Below, in pieces: positions 45,102 through 56,282 of a stretch of 64,000 nucleotides of DNA. This DNA comes from Thalassia testudinum (Eukaryota > Streptophyta > Magnoliopsida > Alismatales > Hydrocharitaceae), in assembly GCA_037157565.1 (NCBI GenBank), contig JAZHRO010000055.1, positions 44,609,001 to 44,673,000 of the forward strand, written 5' to 3'. Each line of letters opens with the position of its first letter. Within the stretch, counting starts at the first letter, position 1. The position numbers were made by a program, and so were the translations under genes. A model generated the notes under the pieces. It worked only from the letters and a program-made list of their open reading frames with translations, ran no database searches and had not been told where the DNA came from.

Positions 45102-46502
45102 TGACGTGCCTTCGTGCGTGTCTGTTAAGAGGTGTCGTTATAGTTGCACTTGATACGTCGGTTTTAAAAGAAGTAAACGGAGGTGAGTCCGAGTGTCGAT
45201 CTGAGGGAGGCGTGGAAATCGGATTTTGTTTACCACTTATCACGAAAAAGGCGGAGTTTTGCTTGCGAACGAAACGGTTTTGAAAAGCGAGAGATAGAGA
45301 GAGTTTAGGGTTAGAAAGCTCTTGGTTTTGATCATGCACTTTAAACAGGAATTAAAAAGGCAACTAAATGAAAAATAATTTCATTAAACATGCATTCATA
45401 GTTCATGGTTTACAATATTAAATACATGCTTCAACAAAAGTAAATGAAAGCTTAAAAGAGAGAGAGAGAGGTAGAGAGAGTGGAGAGCGACGAGGCAGCC
45501 ACGGCGGTGGAGGAGGCTCCGTCGGCGGCTCGTCGTCTCCGGCGATTACAAGAGTGCCTAAGACTAGCTAGGAGAGGAGTGGAGTAGTTGCAAGTGGGAG
45601 AGGATGCCTTGAATGGTGGTAGAAGGGGGTTTAAATAGAGTTAAGGGCTTCCTAAAAGAAGAATGTGCTTTAGCGACATCCACAACGTCGCTAAAACCGC
45701 TTCCATATACGTCGGTGAAGGCCTTCTGCCGCCGGTCAGCCGCCCGCCCCTCTCTCTCTTCAGGCGCGATCCGTGGCTGTCGAACGAGAGCCGTCCGATT
45801 GATGATCGGACGGCTGAGATCCTCCCGCGCCTGCGCTAGGATCGCGCTTCGGGCGCACGTGCGCGCGCGCGTTTCCGCCCGGCGTGCGCGCGCGCGTGGG
45901 AGGTGGGGCGCTGTCGTCGCGCCGCGTGGCGCAATCCTGGCCGCTCGCTTCTGATCGCGCGGCTCAATTTTGCCGCGCCCTTCGCCCGCAAATGATTTTC
46001 GCTCCGCGCGAATCGAACGCGCGTCGCCGCGACGCGGGCGTGCGCGCTAACCGTTGCGCCACGCCCGCGCTTTGTCGCGGCGACCGCGGGCGAGCGCGCG
46101 GATCTCGGCCGTTCGATCGAAGATCAATGACCGAGATGCGTCCTTGGCTGGCTTGGGGGCGTGCGGGCGGCGGGGGCGGGGCAACGTGGTGCGTTCTAGG
46201 CCGTTGATCTCCAGATCAACGGTCAGGATTTCTTGGGCCCATTGTGGGAGCTCCGGATGTCGGATTTGGCCGATTTTGAGTCCGTTAGACTCCGTTTGTC
46301 GTCCTGAATCCATCCGTGCGGTCCGATTGCTCATCTGAGGCCTGCTTTGACAAATGCTTTACACAAATGGCCATTAATACAGTTTATAAGCAATCTTGGT
46401 ACTTGATGCATGCAATGCTCCTATTCTACTTTATGTTGTGCCTTTTATTCTAAAGATGGGCCATATTCCACCTAATTACTACCCCCTTGCGTGGTGTTAT
46501 CA
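45102..46502 (-). repeat. F 3' LTR
   Basis: 1401 bp; TGACGTGCC to TGTTATCA on the plus strand. Nearly identical to the 5' LTR: about 20 substitutions, mostly C/T or G/A, and one 2 bp indel in a GA run, counted by eye. TATA-like TTTAAATAG near 45630; hairpin GCCGTCCGAT/ATCGGACGGC at 45790-45814. Confidence 0.92.
46003..46070 (-). promoter_or_regulatory. tRNA-like cassette in the F 3' LTR
   Basis: Best preserved example. On the minus strand: box A TGGCGCAACGG, a D stem GCGC/GCGC with an 8-base loop, and a perfect 5 bp T stem GCGCG/CGCGC around TTCGATT. The anticodon arm is imperfect and the variable loop short. Confidence 0.65.
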
Positions 46503-46516
46503 TACCCCCATGCTTA
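46503..46516 (-). promoter_or_regulatory. F polypurine tract
   Basis: TACCCCCATGCTTA on the plus strand, directly after the LTR end TTATCA. Confidence 0.75.
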
Positions 46517-47466
46517 CTCCTTGCTAGTCCCTAGCAAGGTTTATTCTAGCCTTTATTTCTTTGGCGAATTCAAGAAGAATTGCTTAGGCACTTCGTTACT
46601 TGTCAATAAGAGGAACTATACGAAGATCTTAATCTACAAAGACTAAGCAGCGCCCGGGTGTCTGCCAAAATACGAATCGCCCGAATCCTTGCTTTGTATA
46701 TATAACTATACTTATGTATACGTATATATCTATATATGTCTTTTTAGAATTTTTAGAATTCAGTGTGGGTTGGTAACTTTTTACGGCTACCCAACCCACC
46801 CAAAACTCGGTCAAAACCCTAAGTGCTAAGCATCTTGGTGTGAATGTTGTGATAGACTTACTTAACGGTAATTGAGACAGACTTCGAGTTTCTACGCCTC
46901 TAGGTGACCGGAAAAGAAAATAAATTTTTGCCTGAAGGTGTATTTGTTCGATTGGTAGCTTTCTCCCTGCGTTCATTTTACTTGGGGTCAACACAAGGAT
47001 TTTCCAGTGTATATCTCCCCGGCTTGTACTACTTCCCCGCTTCTTCCTTAGGTGTTTTTGGTCTTCTTTTTTTGTGCAATTATTGAGCTGGGCTCTGGAC
47101 AACCGACCAATGGGCTGTTACCCATGATCACTTGCCAGCCATACTTGTGCGGTGAAGTGTGGTTTATTTTCTTTTCTTCTTTTCCCTTTTTTTCTTTTTT
47201 CTTTTTTTTTTTTTTAATTATTATTTTTTTTACGTAGGTGGCTTCCCTAATCTCAAATGTACCTAGAGGCAATGAAAAAGAAATGGCCTGTGGCTGGGTT
47301 CTGGACAACCTGCCAATGGGCTGTTACCCACGACAACTTGCCAGCCATACCACCCTAGAGAGTTCATTAGCTACCCAATTTCTGTCAAAATCTCTGAGAA
47401 GTGAGTCTGTGCAAAAATGTGTGTAGATGCTTAGACTCAAAGTTTTCCTGAGTTAGAGGGTGAGTT

Positions 47467-47485
47467 GATAAGTCGTATACTTATT
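47467..47485. repeat. GATAAGT hairpin of F
   Basis: GATAAGT, CGTAT, ACTTATT: 6 of 7 canonical pairs, the last a G-T pair. Confidence 0.65.
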
Positions 47486-47750
47486 ACCTTATTTATTAGG
47501 TGGATTAGAATAGCTTAAAGTTGCAAGGGTTCGCCGCTAAATCCATATTTTAATGGACACCAGGGCTAATTAAGCCTGAAGGCCTGAAAAGTCTAAGTGT
47601 TTAAGTTCTTTTTGTATTATTTCCCACTATTGACAAGTTTCTAATGCCTAAGTTTTTTCTTCCTAAATTCTTTTTTTTTTTTTTTTTTTTTTTAATCAAT
47701 TAATTTATTCATTCAGACTGATTAATTAAGCTCAGGATTATGCAGTTTAC

Positions 47751-47790
47751 CATCCCCCCCATGCTTAAGTTGAATAATGTCCTCATTGGC
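47751..47790 (-). promoter_or_regulatory. Second polypurine-like motif of F
   Basis: CATCCCCCCCATGCTTAAGT then AATGTCCTCATTGGC on the plus strand. Confidence 0.55.
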
Positions 47791-47884
47791 AGATGCATGG
47801 ATGCAAAAGGGTTCAAAAAGATAGTACCTGAGTGACGTAAACTACCAGATCAGTCTGAATCCGCTGGGTTGCCTCCCAGGAAGC

Positions 47885-47905
47885 GCTGAGTTTAACGCCT
47901 CCAGC
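47885..47905. repeat. Stop-proximal stem of F
   Basis: GCTGAGTTTAA then CGCCTCCAGC on the plus strand, next to GGTTGCCTCCCAGGAAGC. Confidence 0.5.
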
Positions 47906-47921
47906 TGGGCGGTGCCTGGTG

Positions 47922-49289
47922 TCAGCCCTCAACAAGGGTGACACTTTCCTTGGGGGGTACCTGGGCCAGGAAATGCTTCAATCTTTGACCATTGACAGTA
48001 AAGGTGTGCCCGGTATTAAGATCGGCGATTTCGACTGCCCCATTGGAAAAGGGCTTGACCACCCGAAATGGTCCTGTCCATTTGGACCTAAGTTTCCCTG
48101 GAAAGAGTTTCAGGCGTGCATCAAATAGCCAGACTTGTTGGTTTGGCTCAAAGGTTTTCCTATGAATGAGTCGGTCGTGGACGGCTTTCATTTTCTCCTT
48201 ATATAGCCGACTATTGTCAAAGGCGTCCCGACGAATTTCTTCAAGCTCAGATAATTGAAGAGTCCTTTGCGCACCAGCTAACTGGGGATCCATGTTACAT
48301 TGCTTAACAGCCCAGTAAGCCCGGTGTTCCAATTCGACAGGGAGATGGCAAGCTTTGCCAAAGACCAAGCGGTAAGGTGACATGCCTATCGGGGTCTTAA
48401 AAGTGGTCCTGTATGCCCACAGGGCATCATCAAGTCGTGTGGACCAGTCTTTCCTGTCAGGTCTCACAGTCTTCTATAAAATGTTCTTGATTTGTCTGTT
48501 TGAGACCTCAGTCTGCCCATTTGTTTGTGGATGATACGGGGTGGCAATGCGGTGGTTTACCCCGTATTTTCTAAGTAGGGCACGGAACTGGGAATGGATA
48601 AAATGGCTTCCACCATCACTGATCATGGCCTTGGGTATTCCAAAATGGGAAAAGATGTTCTTCTTTACAAAGTCCATGACCGTCTTGTGATCGCATCGTC
48701 GGGTGGCGACGGCTTCAATCCATTTGGAAACATAGTCTACCGAGACCAAGATATACTCGGAGCCGTTGGATGGTGGAAAGGGGCCCATAAAATCGATACC
48801 CCAAACGTCGAAAATTTCGACAATCAAAATGGGCTGAAGGGGCATCATATCTTTTTTGGTCATTGTCCCTAGTGTTTGGCATCGTGAGCAAGTCTTGGCA
48901 AAGATGTGTGCATCCTTAAATAGGGACGGCCAATAAAATCCAGACTGCAAAACTTTTGCAGCTGTTTTCTTGCCAGAGAAATGGCCGCCACATGCTTGGT
49001 CATGACAAAAGGAAAGCACACTCTGAACCTCGTCTTCGGGGAGGCACCTCCTGATGATCTGATCAGCACAGAGGCGAAACAGCATGGGATCATCCCAGAA
49101 ATAGTGCTTGGCCTCAGCCAAGAACCTGTCCCGTTGCTGTCTGGACCAGCTGTGCGGGGTTTGTCCTATAACCAGGTAGTTGACATAGTCAGCATACCAT
49201 GGCATTTTCTTGTCTTGCACGGCTAGGATGTGTTCATCAGGGAAGGTATCAGATAGAGGTAGGGAGGGTCTGGATGAAGTCTTGACAGG
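47922..49289 (-). pseudogene. F integrase (two breaks)
   Basis: HHCC motif (HDQACGGH near 49010; CSRC near 48890), catalytic D in WGIDFMGPF (near 48795), D in ISDGGSHF (near 48620) and E in GQTEVSN (near 48510): all three catalytic residues are present. A frameshift near 49260 separates it from RNase H and a TAG near 48474 replaces a probable Glu. The C-terminal domain ([18 protein letters not shown]) runs to the stop at 47922. Confidence 0.9.
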
Positions 49290-50790
49290 TGGTCAGCCAC
49301 CACATTTTTCGATCCGGCCTTGTCTTGGATTTCCAGGTCAAATTCCTGCAAAAGCAGGATCCATCTGATGAGCCTGGGTTTTGCGTCCTTTTTGGCCAAC
49401 AGGTGCCGGATGGCTAAATGGTCGGTGTAGATAGTCACGTGGGATCCCAGCAAGTATGATCGGAATTTTTCCAGTCCAAAGACTACAGCAAGCAACTCTT
49501 TTTCTGTGACCGTATAATTACGCTGGGCCTCGTCCAACGTTTTGCTCGCGTAGTAGATCACCACGGGCTTCTTGTTTTGCCTTTGTCCCAGGACAGCGCC
49601 TATGGCAAAATCTGATGCGTCACACATAATCTCAAAATCCTGGGACCAGTCTGGGGGTTGAAGTACAGGTGCAGTGGAGACTAAGTCCCGGAGGGTATGA
49701 TAAGCCTGGGTGCAATCAGGAGACATGTGGAAAGTTGCGTCGTTGGCTAGAAGGTCGGTCAAGGGTTTGGAAAGTTTGGAAAAGTCTTTGATGAACCTTC
49801 GGTAGAAGCCAACATGTCCTAGGAAAGAACGAATCTGTCAGACCGAACTAGGTGGAGGAAGTTTGGAAATTAAATCAACCTTAGCTCGATCTACCTCGAT
49901 GCCCTTATGCGAAACGATGTGTCCGAGGACAATTCCTTCTTGAACCATAAAATGGCTCTTTTCCCAACTTAACACCAAGTTAACCTCGATACATCGTTTC
50001 AGGATTTTCTCCAAGTTGCTCAAACAATGGTCGAATGAATTCCCGAATACAGAGAAATCATCCATAAAGACCTCCAAGTATTCACCCACCATTTCTGAAA
50101 AAATGGCTAGCATGCAACGCTGGAAGGTTGCGGGTGCGTTGCATAACCCGAACGGCATTCGACGGAATGCAAATGTGCCATACGGGCAAGTGAATGTGGT
50201 CTTTTCCTGATCTTCCGGAGCAATTGCGACTTGGTTATATCCTGAATATCCATCCAGGAAGCAAAAATACTTCTGCCCTGCCAATCTTTCAAGGATTTGG
50301 TCAATGAATGGCAAGGGGAAGTGGTCCTTCTTAGTGGCTTCGTTAAGCTTCCTATAATCAATACACACCCGCCATGCGGTGGTGGTGCGGGTGGGAATGG
50401 ATTCGCCATGATCATTAGTGACAATGGTGAGCCCAGCCTTCTTTGGAACCACTTGAGTGGGGCTCACCCAGGGGCTATCAGAGATAGGGTAGATGATGTC
50501 GGCGTCGAGCCACTTGATAATTTCTTTTTTAACGACCTCCCGCATGTTAGGGTTTAACCGTCTCTGCATCTGGCGGGAAGGTCGGGCCCCGTCTTCCAGG
50601 TAAATCTTGTGGGTGCAATAGGTGGGGCTAATTCCTCTTAGATCTGAGATGGTCCAACCAAGGGCGGCCCGATGTTCTGAAAGAGTTGCAGTCACCTTAG
50701 TTCCTGATCCTTGGTTAGATGGGAATTAATAATCACTGGGAAGGTCTGGCCAGGTCCCAAGAAGACGTACTTGAGATTCTCGGGCAATGG
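49290..50790 (-). pseudogene. pol: F reverse transcriptase and RNase H (two breaks)
   Basis: RT: NPNMREVVKKEI, VCIDYRKLN, CFLDGYSGYNQ, RMPFGLCNAPATFQRC and FMDDFS (about 50540-50060), all intact. RNase H: DASDFAI, TEKEL and TDH (about 49620-49420). A frameshift near 50693 lies before RT and a TGA near 49838 lies in the RT-RNase H connection (probably a former CGA). The active-site sequence is preserved. Confidence 0.9.
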
Positions 50791-51819
50791 TTTAAGTTCA
50801 GGTGCGGGTGGGACCACAGTCGATGGGAATGGAAAGGGCGGTAGTTGATCAACATTGATTTCTTCAAATGGTGTCATGTGATGATACTCAGCCTTACAGA
50901 GGTCCACAGGTAATGATGGTGGCGAGTCAGAACTATGGGTTTGGTGGTCTGAGACAGAATTGAGGGTAAGGCATTCCTCGATTAAAGTTTCCACGGGATC
51001 ATGTTCCTCAATGTAATCACAATCAAAAGACTTTGTTGCCCGGAAGATATCTAATTGCATTTTCCTGTCTCCGAAGACGATTTCCATACATCCCGTGTCG
51101 CAATCGATGTTTGCTTTAGCCGTGGCTAAGAAAGGTCTGCCTAAGATAATGGGTGCGTTCTGTAATTTTTCAGGGACTTCCATGTCGAGCACCAAAAAGT
51201 CGACTGGGAAATAGAAGTCCTTGACCCGTACAATCACGTCCTCGACAACCCCCTTCGGGGTTTTCACTAATCTATCCGCCAGCTGGATGGTGACAGGGGT
51301 TGGTGCCAGCTCCCCAAAACCTAATTGGTGGTACAAGGTTGTGGGAATTAGGTTGATAGAAGCACCTAGGTCCAGGAGCGCTCTATCAAATGTCATGTCC
51401 CCGATGTTGCAGGAAATCAGGGGTGCTCTTGGGTCAGTTCGTTTGAGTGGAAGGTTGCTTGATATCACGGAACTGGCTTGCTCAGAGAGTACAACCTTCC
51501 TAGGTGCTTGAGGTCTCAGCTTACGCTTGGGTGTACAGGAATCCTTTAAGAACTTGGCATAAGCGGGGATGTGTTTGACAGCTTCTAGAAGCGGAATATT
51601 AATCTGTACTTGTTTAAAAATTTCCATCAGCTCCTCAGTTTCCACAGTATTCTTTTTTCTCTTGATTGTTTCCAAGGCCTCAGGATAGGGTGTCTGGATT
51701 GGTTCCATGTTTGGGTCCTTGGTTGGTGCTTCTTCTAAGTCGGGTAAAGTCTCGGGGAGAGTCGGCCATTTGGGATCCTGGGTTTTGGTGCCGCTTCTCA
51801 AGGTCACCGCATTCGCAGA
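50791..51819 (-). pseudogene. F protease region
   Basis: In frame with gag: TLRSGTK linker, FKQVQINIPLLEAVKHIP, LLDLGASINLIP near 51370, FYFPVDFLVLDMEV and ILGRPFLATAKANI. The region itself is open, but it belongs to a polyprotein broken on both sides. The protease would cut the gag-pol precursor. Confidence 0.85.
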
Positions 51820-53499
51820 GGCATTGGGGCCATGGGGTGATCCTTGAGAAGATGAGGATGAAGAGGCGCCAAACCCAGGAGGTGTTTGTGGAGCCGGTTG
51901 GACCATATGAGCCTGCCCGGGGTTGCCTTGGAACCCTTGCGAATTGGGGCCTCTGTTAATTATGTTTCGCGGGTTTGGTTGTGGTTGGGAAGGTAGAGAT
52001 CCTTGCTGTTTACAGTCCAAGAGTTGGCTTAACTGTCCCTTTACCAAGGCCATTTCCTCCTGATGTTTTTGGTTCATGTCAGCCATCATCTTTATTAGGG
52101 TGTCCATTTGGTTTTGTGGGGGAGGGGCCGCCCTATTTTGGTTATATTGGGGTCTAACTGGTGGTCCTTGCTGATAGGGGGGCAAGTGTGGCTGTTGGTT
52201 TGGCCTGGGCTGGTTTTGGAATTGCGGTAGTTTCTGGTTTGTCCAACCAAAGTTGGGGTGATTACGCCAGCCGGTGTTGTAAGTGTTGGAGAAAGGGTCA
52301 GGTTTTGCATATCCTTGGACGGCTTGCACATCTTCTAGAATAGCCGATGTTGATGAAGAAGGAAGGGAGTAATCAAGGGTCGAGGGAGCAAAGGTTCCTC
52401 CTTGGAACATGGTTGGGGGTTGTTCCAGGTTTAGTTGGGTGAAGGGTTGGACCAGGTCAACATTATGTGCTCCTTTTGCTAGGGTGAAAGTCTGCAAGGG
52501 GTTCCTGGTCTGGTTTAGAAGCTCATCAATCTTCTTGTCCACCAATTCCACTCGATCCAACTTTTTGGCAATAATGTCCATGTCAACCATTCCAGAATTT
52601 GCTTGCACCTCATAAATCCCACCACGGGGTTGACTGGATCTGTTAAACTGGTTCATGGAGGCATTGTTGAGCGAATTCTTGCTCATAGACTCAAAGAGCT
52701 CAAACGCGCTCTCCTCATCTTTGTTTAGGAAGTTTCCCCCGCATGAGGCATCGACGAAGTTTCGTAGGTTGCTATCCAGACCGTGGTAGAAGATCTGGGC
52801 CAATTGCCACCTTGGAACTTCGTGGTGTGGGCATTTCCTCAAAAGTTCATTGAATCTTTCCCACGCCTCATGAAATTGTTCCCCACCCTGGAGTGTGAAG
52901 GTAGTGATAGCTCTTCTGAGGGCATTGGTCTTTCCTATGGGGAAGAATTTCTTTAAAAATGCATGCCTCAGTTCCTCCTAGGTGGTGATGGGTCTACCTA
53001 GGGTTCTAAGCCAATGAGAAGCCTTGTCTCTTAATGAGAAAGGGAACATCTTGATTAGAACAATATCAAGGCTAATGTTCCTAGGTTTTACTGTTCTTGC
53101 TATGCGGTCGAGATCTTCTAGGTGCTGAAAGGGGTCTTCATTTGAGCTTCCATGAAAGTGGCTCTGGATTAGACTTAATACATTAGGTTTTAGCTCAAAA
53201 TCGTCTCCCCCTTCGGGGATCCTAAGGTGTGGCTCGACTCTAATGGCAGAAGGGTCATAGAAATCACAGAGGGGTCTTGGCTGGCTCTGAAATGGTGGTA
53301 AATCAAGTGGTGGTTGTCCTGGTATGTCATTGAAAGGTGGTGGTTGTTCTTGCGGGTTCTGTAACCGTTGTATGGCTTGCATGATGGTGTGGATTTGTCG
53401 TTGCTGAAGCCGATGGTTAGCATTGATTTGAGCCTGGACGACAGCCATAGCATCTGGTGGGGGTTGATCTTCAGCCTCATCTACCCTAGGTTCAGCCAT
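51820..53499 (-). pseudogene. gag: F gag (one nonsense codon)
   Basis: Start chosen at the ATG at 53499 (MAEPRVDEAED), although the frame is open to 53577. The capsid-like domain has HFHGSSNEDPFQHLEDL, FPFSLRDKASHWL and FYHGLDSN. One TAG near 52978 replaces a Trp codon. The tail is rich in Gln, Pro and Asn. No CCHC zinc knuckle is seen between the capsid domain and NTYNTGWRNHPNFGW. Confidence 0.88.
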
Positions 53500-54684
53500 G
53501 TTTTCAACAGAATTACGTCGCCTAGATTCCTGCCCCAAAACACACAATTCGGGATGCAGTGAGAGCCTCCCGTGCATACACTAGAGAAGAACTGGAGGGG
53601 ATGCGGAGGGCGACAGATGCGAGAAATGTGTTTCAATCAAGCACGCAAGCCTAATCCTTATGGTGTATTCCTTAGGAGACCTAGAAATCTCACAAAGGGT
53701 GATCAAGTCCGTAAGCACTGGACTTCCCTTCTCAAGGCTAATCTGGCCAGGTTGATTACGAGGGGATTGCAGGGAAGGTTCTTCCTTTGGCTTACGCCTC
53801 CGGTTCCATAGACCCCACAACCATGGTCGTTTGACACTGCCCCGCAGCCTAGTCACCAGATTCTACCAAGGGAATGAAAGCCAAGTGCCTAGCAGACAAA
53901 ACCTCACCTTTTGAGACTTAACTCAGTCCTGCCTAGGGCACGTCTACTCAGTTTTAAAGGGCTAGGATAGTGCTTGTGCTTAGGGTGATGTGATGAGGCG
54001 TTGATTGGGGTGGTGCCTCTTAATGTTCTACTTTCAAAGTGTGTGCTTCTAGCAAAACATGATTTTCAAGCAAGGATTTGTTAAGATATAGTGTCTTTTT
54101 AGTGTTTCATCCTTACTTAAGTACTTTTTAGGGTTGACGTGTCTTAATTTTTTCACACAAGTTTCAGTGGGCACGTCAAGTTCTGCACACAACTTAGTGA
54201 AAGTAGATTTCCTTTTATTTTGTAGAGGCTCTAAAACCCTAGTGTACTCATCCTGATAATCATGCAGCTTCTATTAGATGAGTCAGTTTTAGGGTTGAGT
54301 GGTGCAGCCCAGGTCAACTCACGGTGGCTTCGCAAACACCACTCAAGAGAGAAAGAAAAGAACACTCCAAGAATTTGTCCAGTATATTAGAGTGTACATT
54401 TTTTTGTAGGGTGGTGTATTAAGAATGTGGGTTAAGCAATCATTCGCCACGCCAATTTTTTTCAGTTTTTATGATTTTTTTAGCTTTTTCACGCAAGCAA
54501 ACAATGAGAGAGAGAGTACTCACTATCGGTCCTCGAGGCGTCTACTTCCTTGCTACCATAGTGGAATGCGTCGCTTCGTCGTCCATGCGCCGAATTCCTG
54601 CATCCGTCAAGTAAAAAGGAAAGTAGGGCATTAGACGATATGAGAATGAAGGTGGAATGGAGGTGATAAAACAAATCCGTTGCC
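53500..54684 (-). other. F 5' leader
   Basis: Noncoding. CTTACGCCTCCGGTTCC near 53790 and TCGTTTGACACTGCCCCGC near 53828 match the leaders of B and E. Confidence 0.65.
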
Positions 54685-54702
54685 TCCCCGGCAGCGGCGC
54701 CA
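54685..54702 (-). promoter_or_regulatory. F primer binding site (tRNA-Asp type)
   Basis: TCCCCGGCAGCGGCGCCA matches tRNA-Asp at 17 of 18 positions, five bases from the LTR. Confidence 0.88.
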
Positions 54703-54707
54703 AAAAC

Positions 54708-56110
54708 TGACGTGCCTTCGTGCGTGTCTGTTAAGAGGTGTCGTTATAGTTGCACTTGATACGTCGGTTTTAAAAGAAGTAAACGGAGGTGAGTCCGAGT
54801 GTCGATCTGAGGGAGGCGTGGAAATCGGATTTTGTTTACCACTTATCACGAAAAAGGCGGAGTTTTGCTTGCGAACGAAACGGTTTTGAAAAGCGAGAGA
54901 TAGAGAGAGTTTAGGGTTAGAAAGCTCTTGGTTTTGATCATGCACTTTAAACAGGAATTAAAAAGGCAACTAAATGAAAAATAATTTCATTAAACATGCA
55001 TTCATAGTTCATGGTTTACAATATTAAATACATGCTTCAACAAAAGTAAATGAAAGCTTAAAAGAGAGAGAGAGAGGTAGAGAGAGAGTGGAGAGCGACG
55101 AGGCAGCCACGGCGGTGGAGGAGGCTCCGTCGGCGGCTCGTCGTCTCCGGCGATTACAAGAGTGCCTAAGACTAGCTAGGAGAGGAGTGGAGTAGTTGCA
55201 AGTGGGAGAGGATGCCTTGAATGGTGGTAGAAGGGGGTTTAAATAGAGTTAAGGGCTTCCTAAAAGAAGAATGTGCTTTAGCGACATCCAGAACGTCGCT
55301 AAAACCGCTTCCATATACGTCGGTGAAGGCCTTCTGCCGCCGGTCAGCCGCCCGCCCCTCTCTCTCTTCAGGCGCGATCCGTGGCTGTCGAACGAGAGCC
55401 GTCCGATTGATGATCGGACGGCTGAGATCCTCCCGCGCCTGCGCTAGGATCGCGCTTCGGGCGAGCGTGCGCGCGCGCGTTTCCGCCCGGCGTGCGCGCG
55501 CGCGTGGGAGGTGGGGCGCTGTCGTCGTGCCGCGTGGCGCAATCCTGGCCGCTCGCTTCTGATTGCGCGGCTCAATTTTGCCGCGCCCTTCTCCCGCAAA
55601 TGATTTTCGCACCGCGCGAATCGAACGTGCGTCGCCGCGACGCGGGCGTGCGTGCTAACCGTTGCGCCACGCCCGCGCTTTGTCGCGGCGACCGCGGGCG
55701 AGCGCGCGGATCTCGGTCGTTCGATCGAAGATCAACGGCCGAGATGCGTCCTTGGCTGGCTTGGGGGCGTGCGGGCGGCAGGGGTGGGGCGACGTGGCAC
55801 GTTCTAGGCCGTTGATCTCCAGATCAACAGTCAGGATTTCTTGGGCCCATTGTGGGAGCTCCGGATGTCGGATTTGGCCGATTTTGAGTCTGTTAGACTC
55901 CGTTTGTCGTCCTGAATCCATCCGTGTGGTCCGATTGCTCATTTGAGGCCTGCTTTGACAAATGCTTTACACAAATGGCCATTAATACAGTTTATAAGCA
56001 ATCTTGGTACTTGATGCATGCAATGCTCCTATTCTACTTTATGTTGTGCCTTTTATTCTAAAGATGGGCCATATTCCACCTAATTACTACCCCCTTGCAT
56101 GGTGTTATCA
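54708..56110 (-). repeat. F 5' LTR
   Basis: 1403 bp; same ends as the 3' LTR. It carries the tRNA-like cassette at about 55609-55676 and the TATA-like TTTAAATAG at 55238-55246. Confidence 0.92.
55609..55676 (-). promoter_or_regulatory. tRNA-like cassette in the F 5' LTR
   Basis: As at 46003, with C to T changes in the arms; box A and box B cores are unchanged. Confidence 0.6.
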
Positions 56111-56217
56111 CGTGACGCCGCGCATTCAATCGCGCGTGAACGCTATCCGGCGCACCCGACCGTCCGATCAAGATCCAATGCCCACCCGAGCTCAATCGCC
56201 TGCGCCTTCCAGCCCTC

Positions 56218-56282
56218 TGCTGCGGCTCGAACCCGCGCTCGCCGCTCGCGTAAGCGCGCTCGATCGCTGCGCTACGGGGCGC
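56218..56282 (-). promoter_or_regulatory. tRNA-like cassette in E 5' LTR, first unit
   Basis: Box B GGTTCGAGCC and box A TAGCGCAGCG on the minus strand, with a TTACGCG loop between that would place ACG at the anticodon, as in a tRNA-Arg. Confidence 0.55.

Larger units (their letters stand above)
46517..47921 (-). other. F 3' noncoding region
   Basis: Noncoding. Direct repeats at about 47085-47150 and 47293-47355 with a T-rich run between (47161-47233). Hairpin at 47467, T run at 47670-47693, second PPT-like motif at 47751, stem at 47885. Confidence 0.7.
45102..56110 (-). mobile_element. Element F: young full-length Athila-like Ty3/gypsy element
   Basis: 11,009 bp with a perfect TSD CGTGA (45097-45101 and 56111-56115), paired LTRs, PBS, full-length gag-pol layout, 3' noncoding blocks and PPT. 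It is inserted in the first unit of a duplicated part of E's 5' LTR. The LTRs differ by roughly 1.5 percent, so it is the most recent datable insertion here. The polyprotein nevertheless carries at least five lesions. Confidence 0.93.

Noticed and set aside
46003..46070. Functional tRNA gene
   Set aside because: The D and T arms are good, but the anticodon arm and variable loop are faulty and no paired acceptor stem is seen. It is repeated in every LTR copy.
45613..46338. Arg-rich open frames repeated at 55221-55946
   Set aside because: The two sets are the paired LTRs of F; the frames span promoter and tRNA-like DNA.
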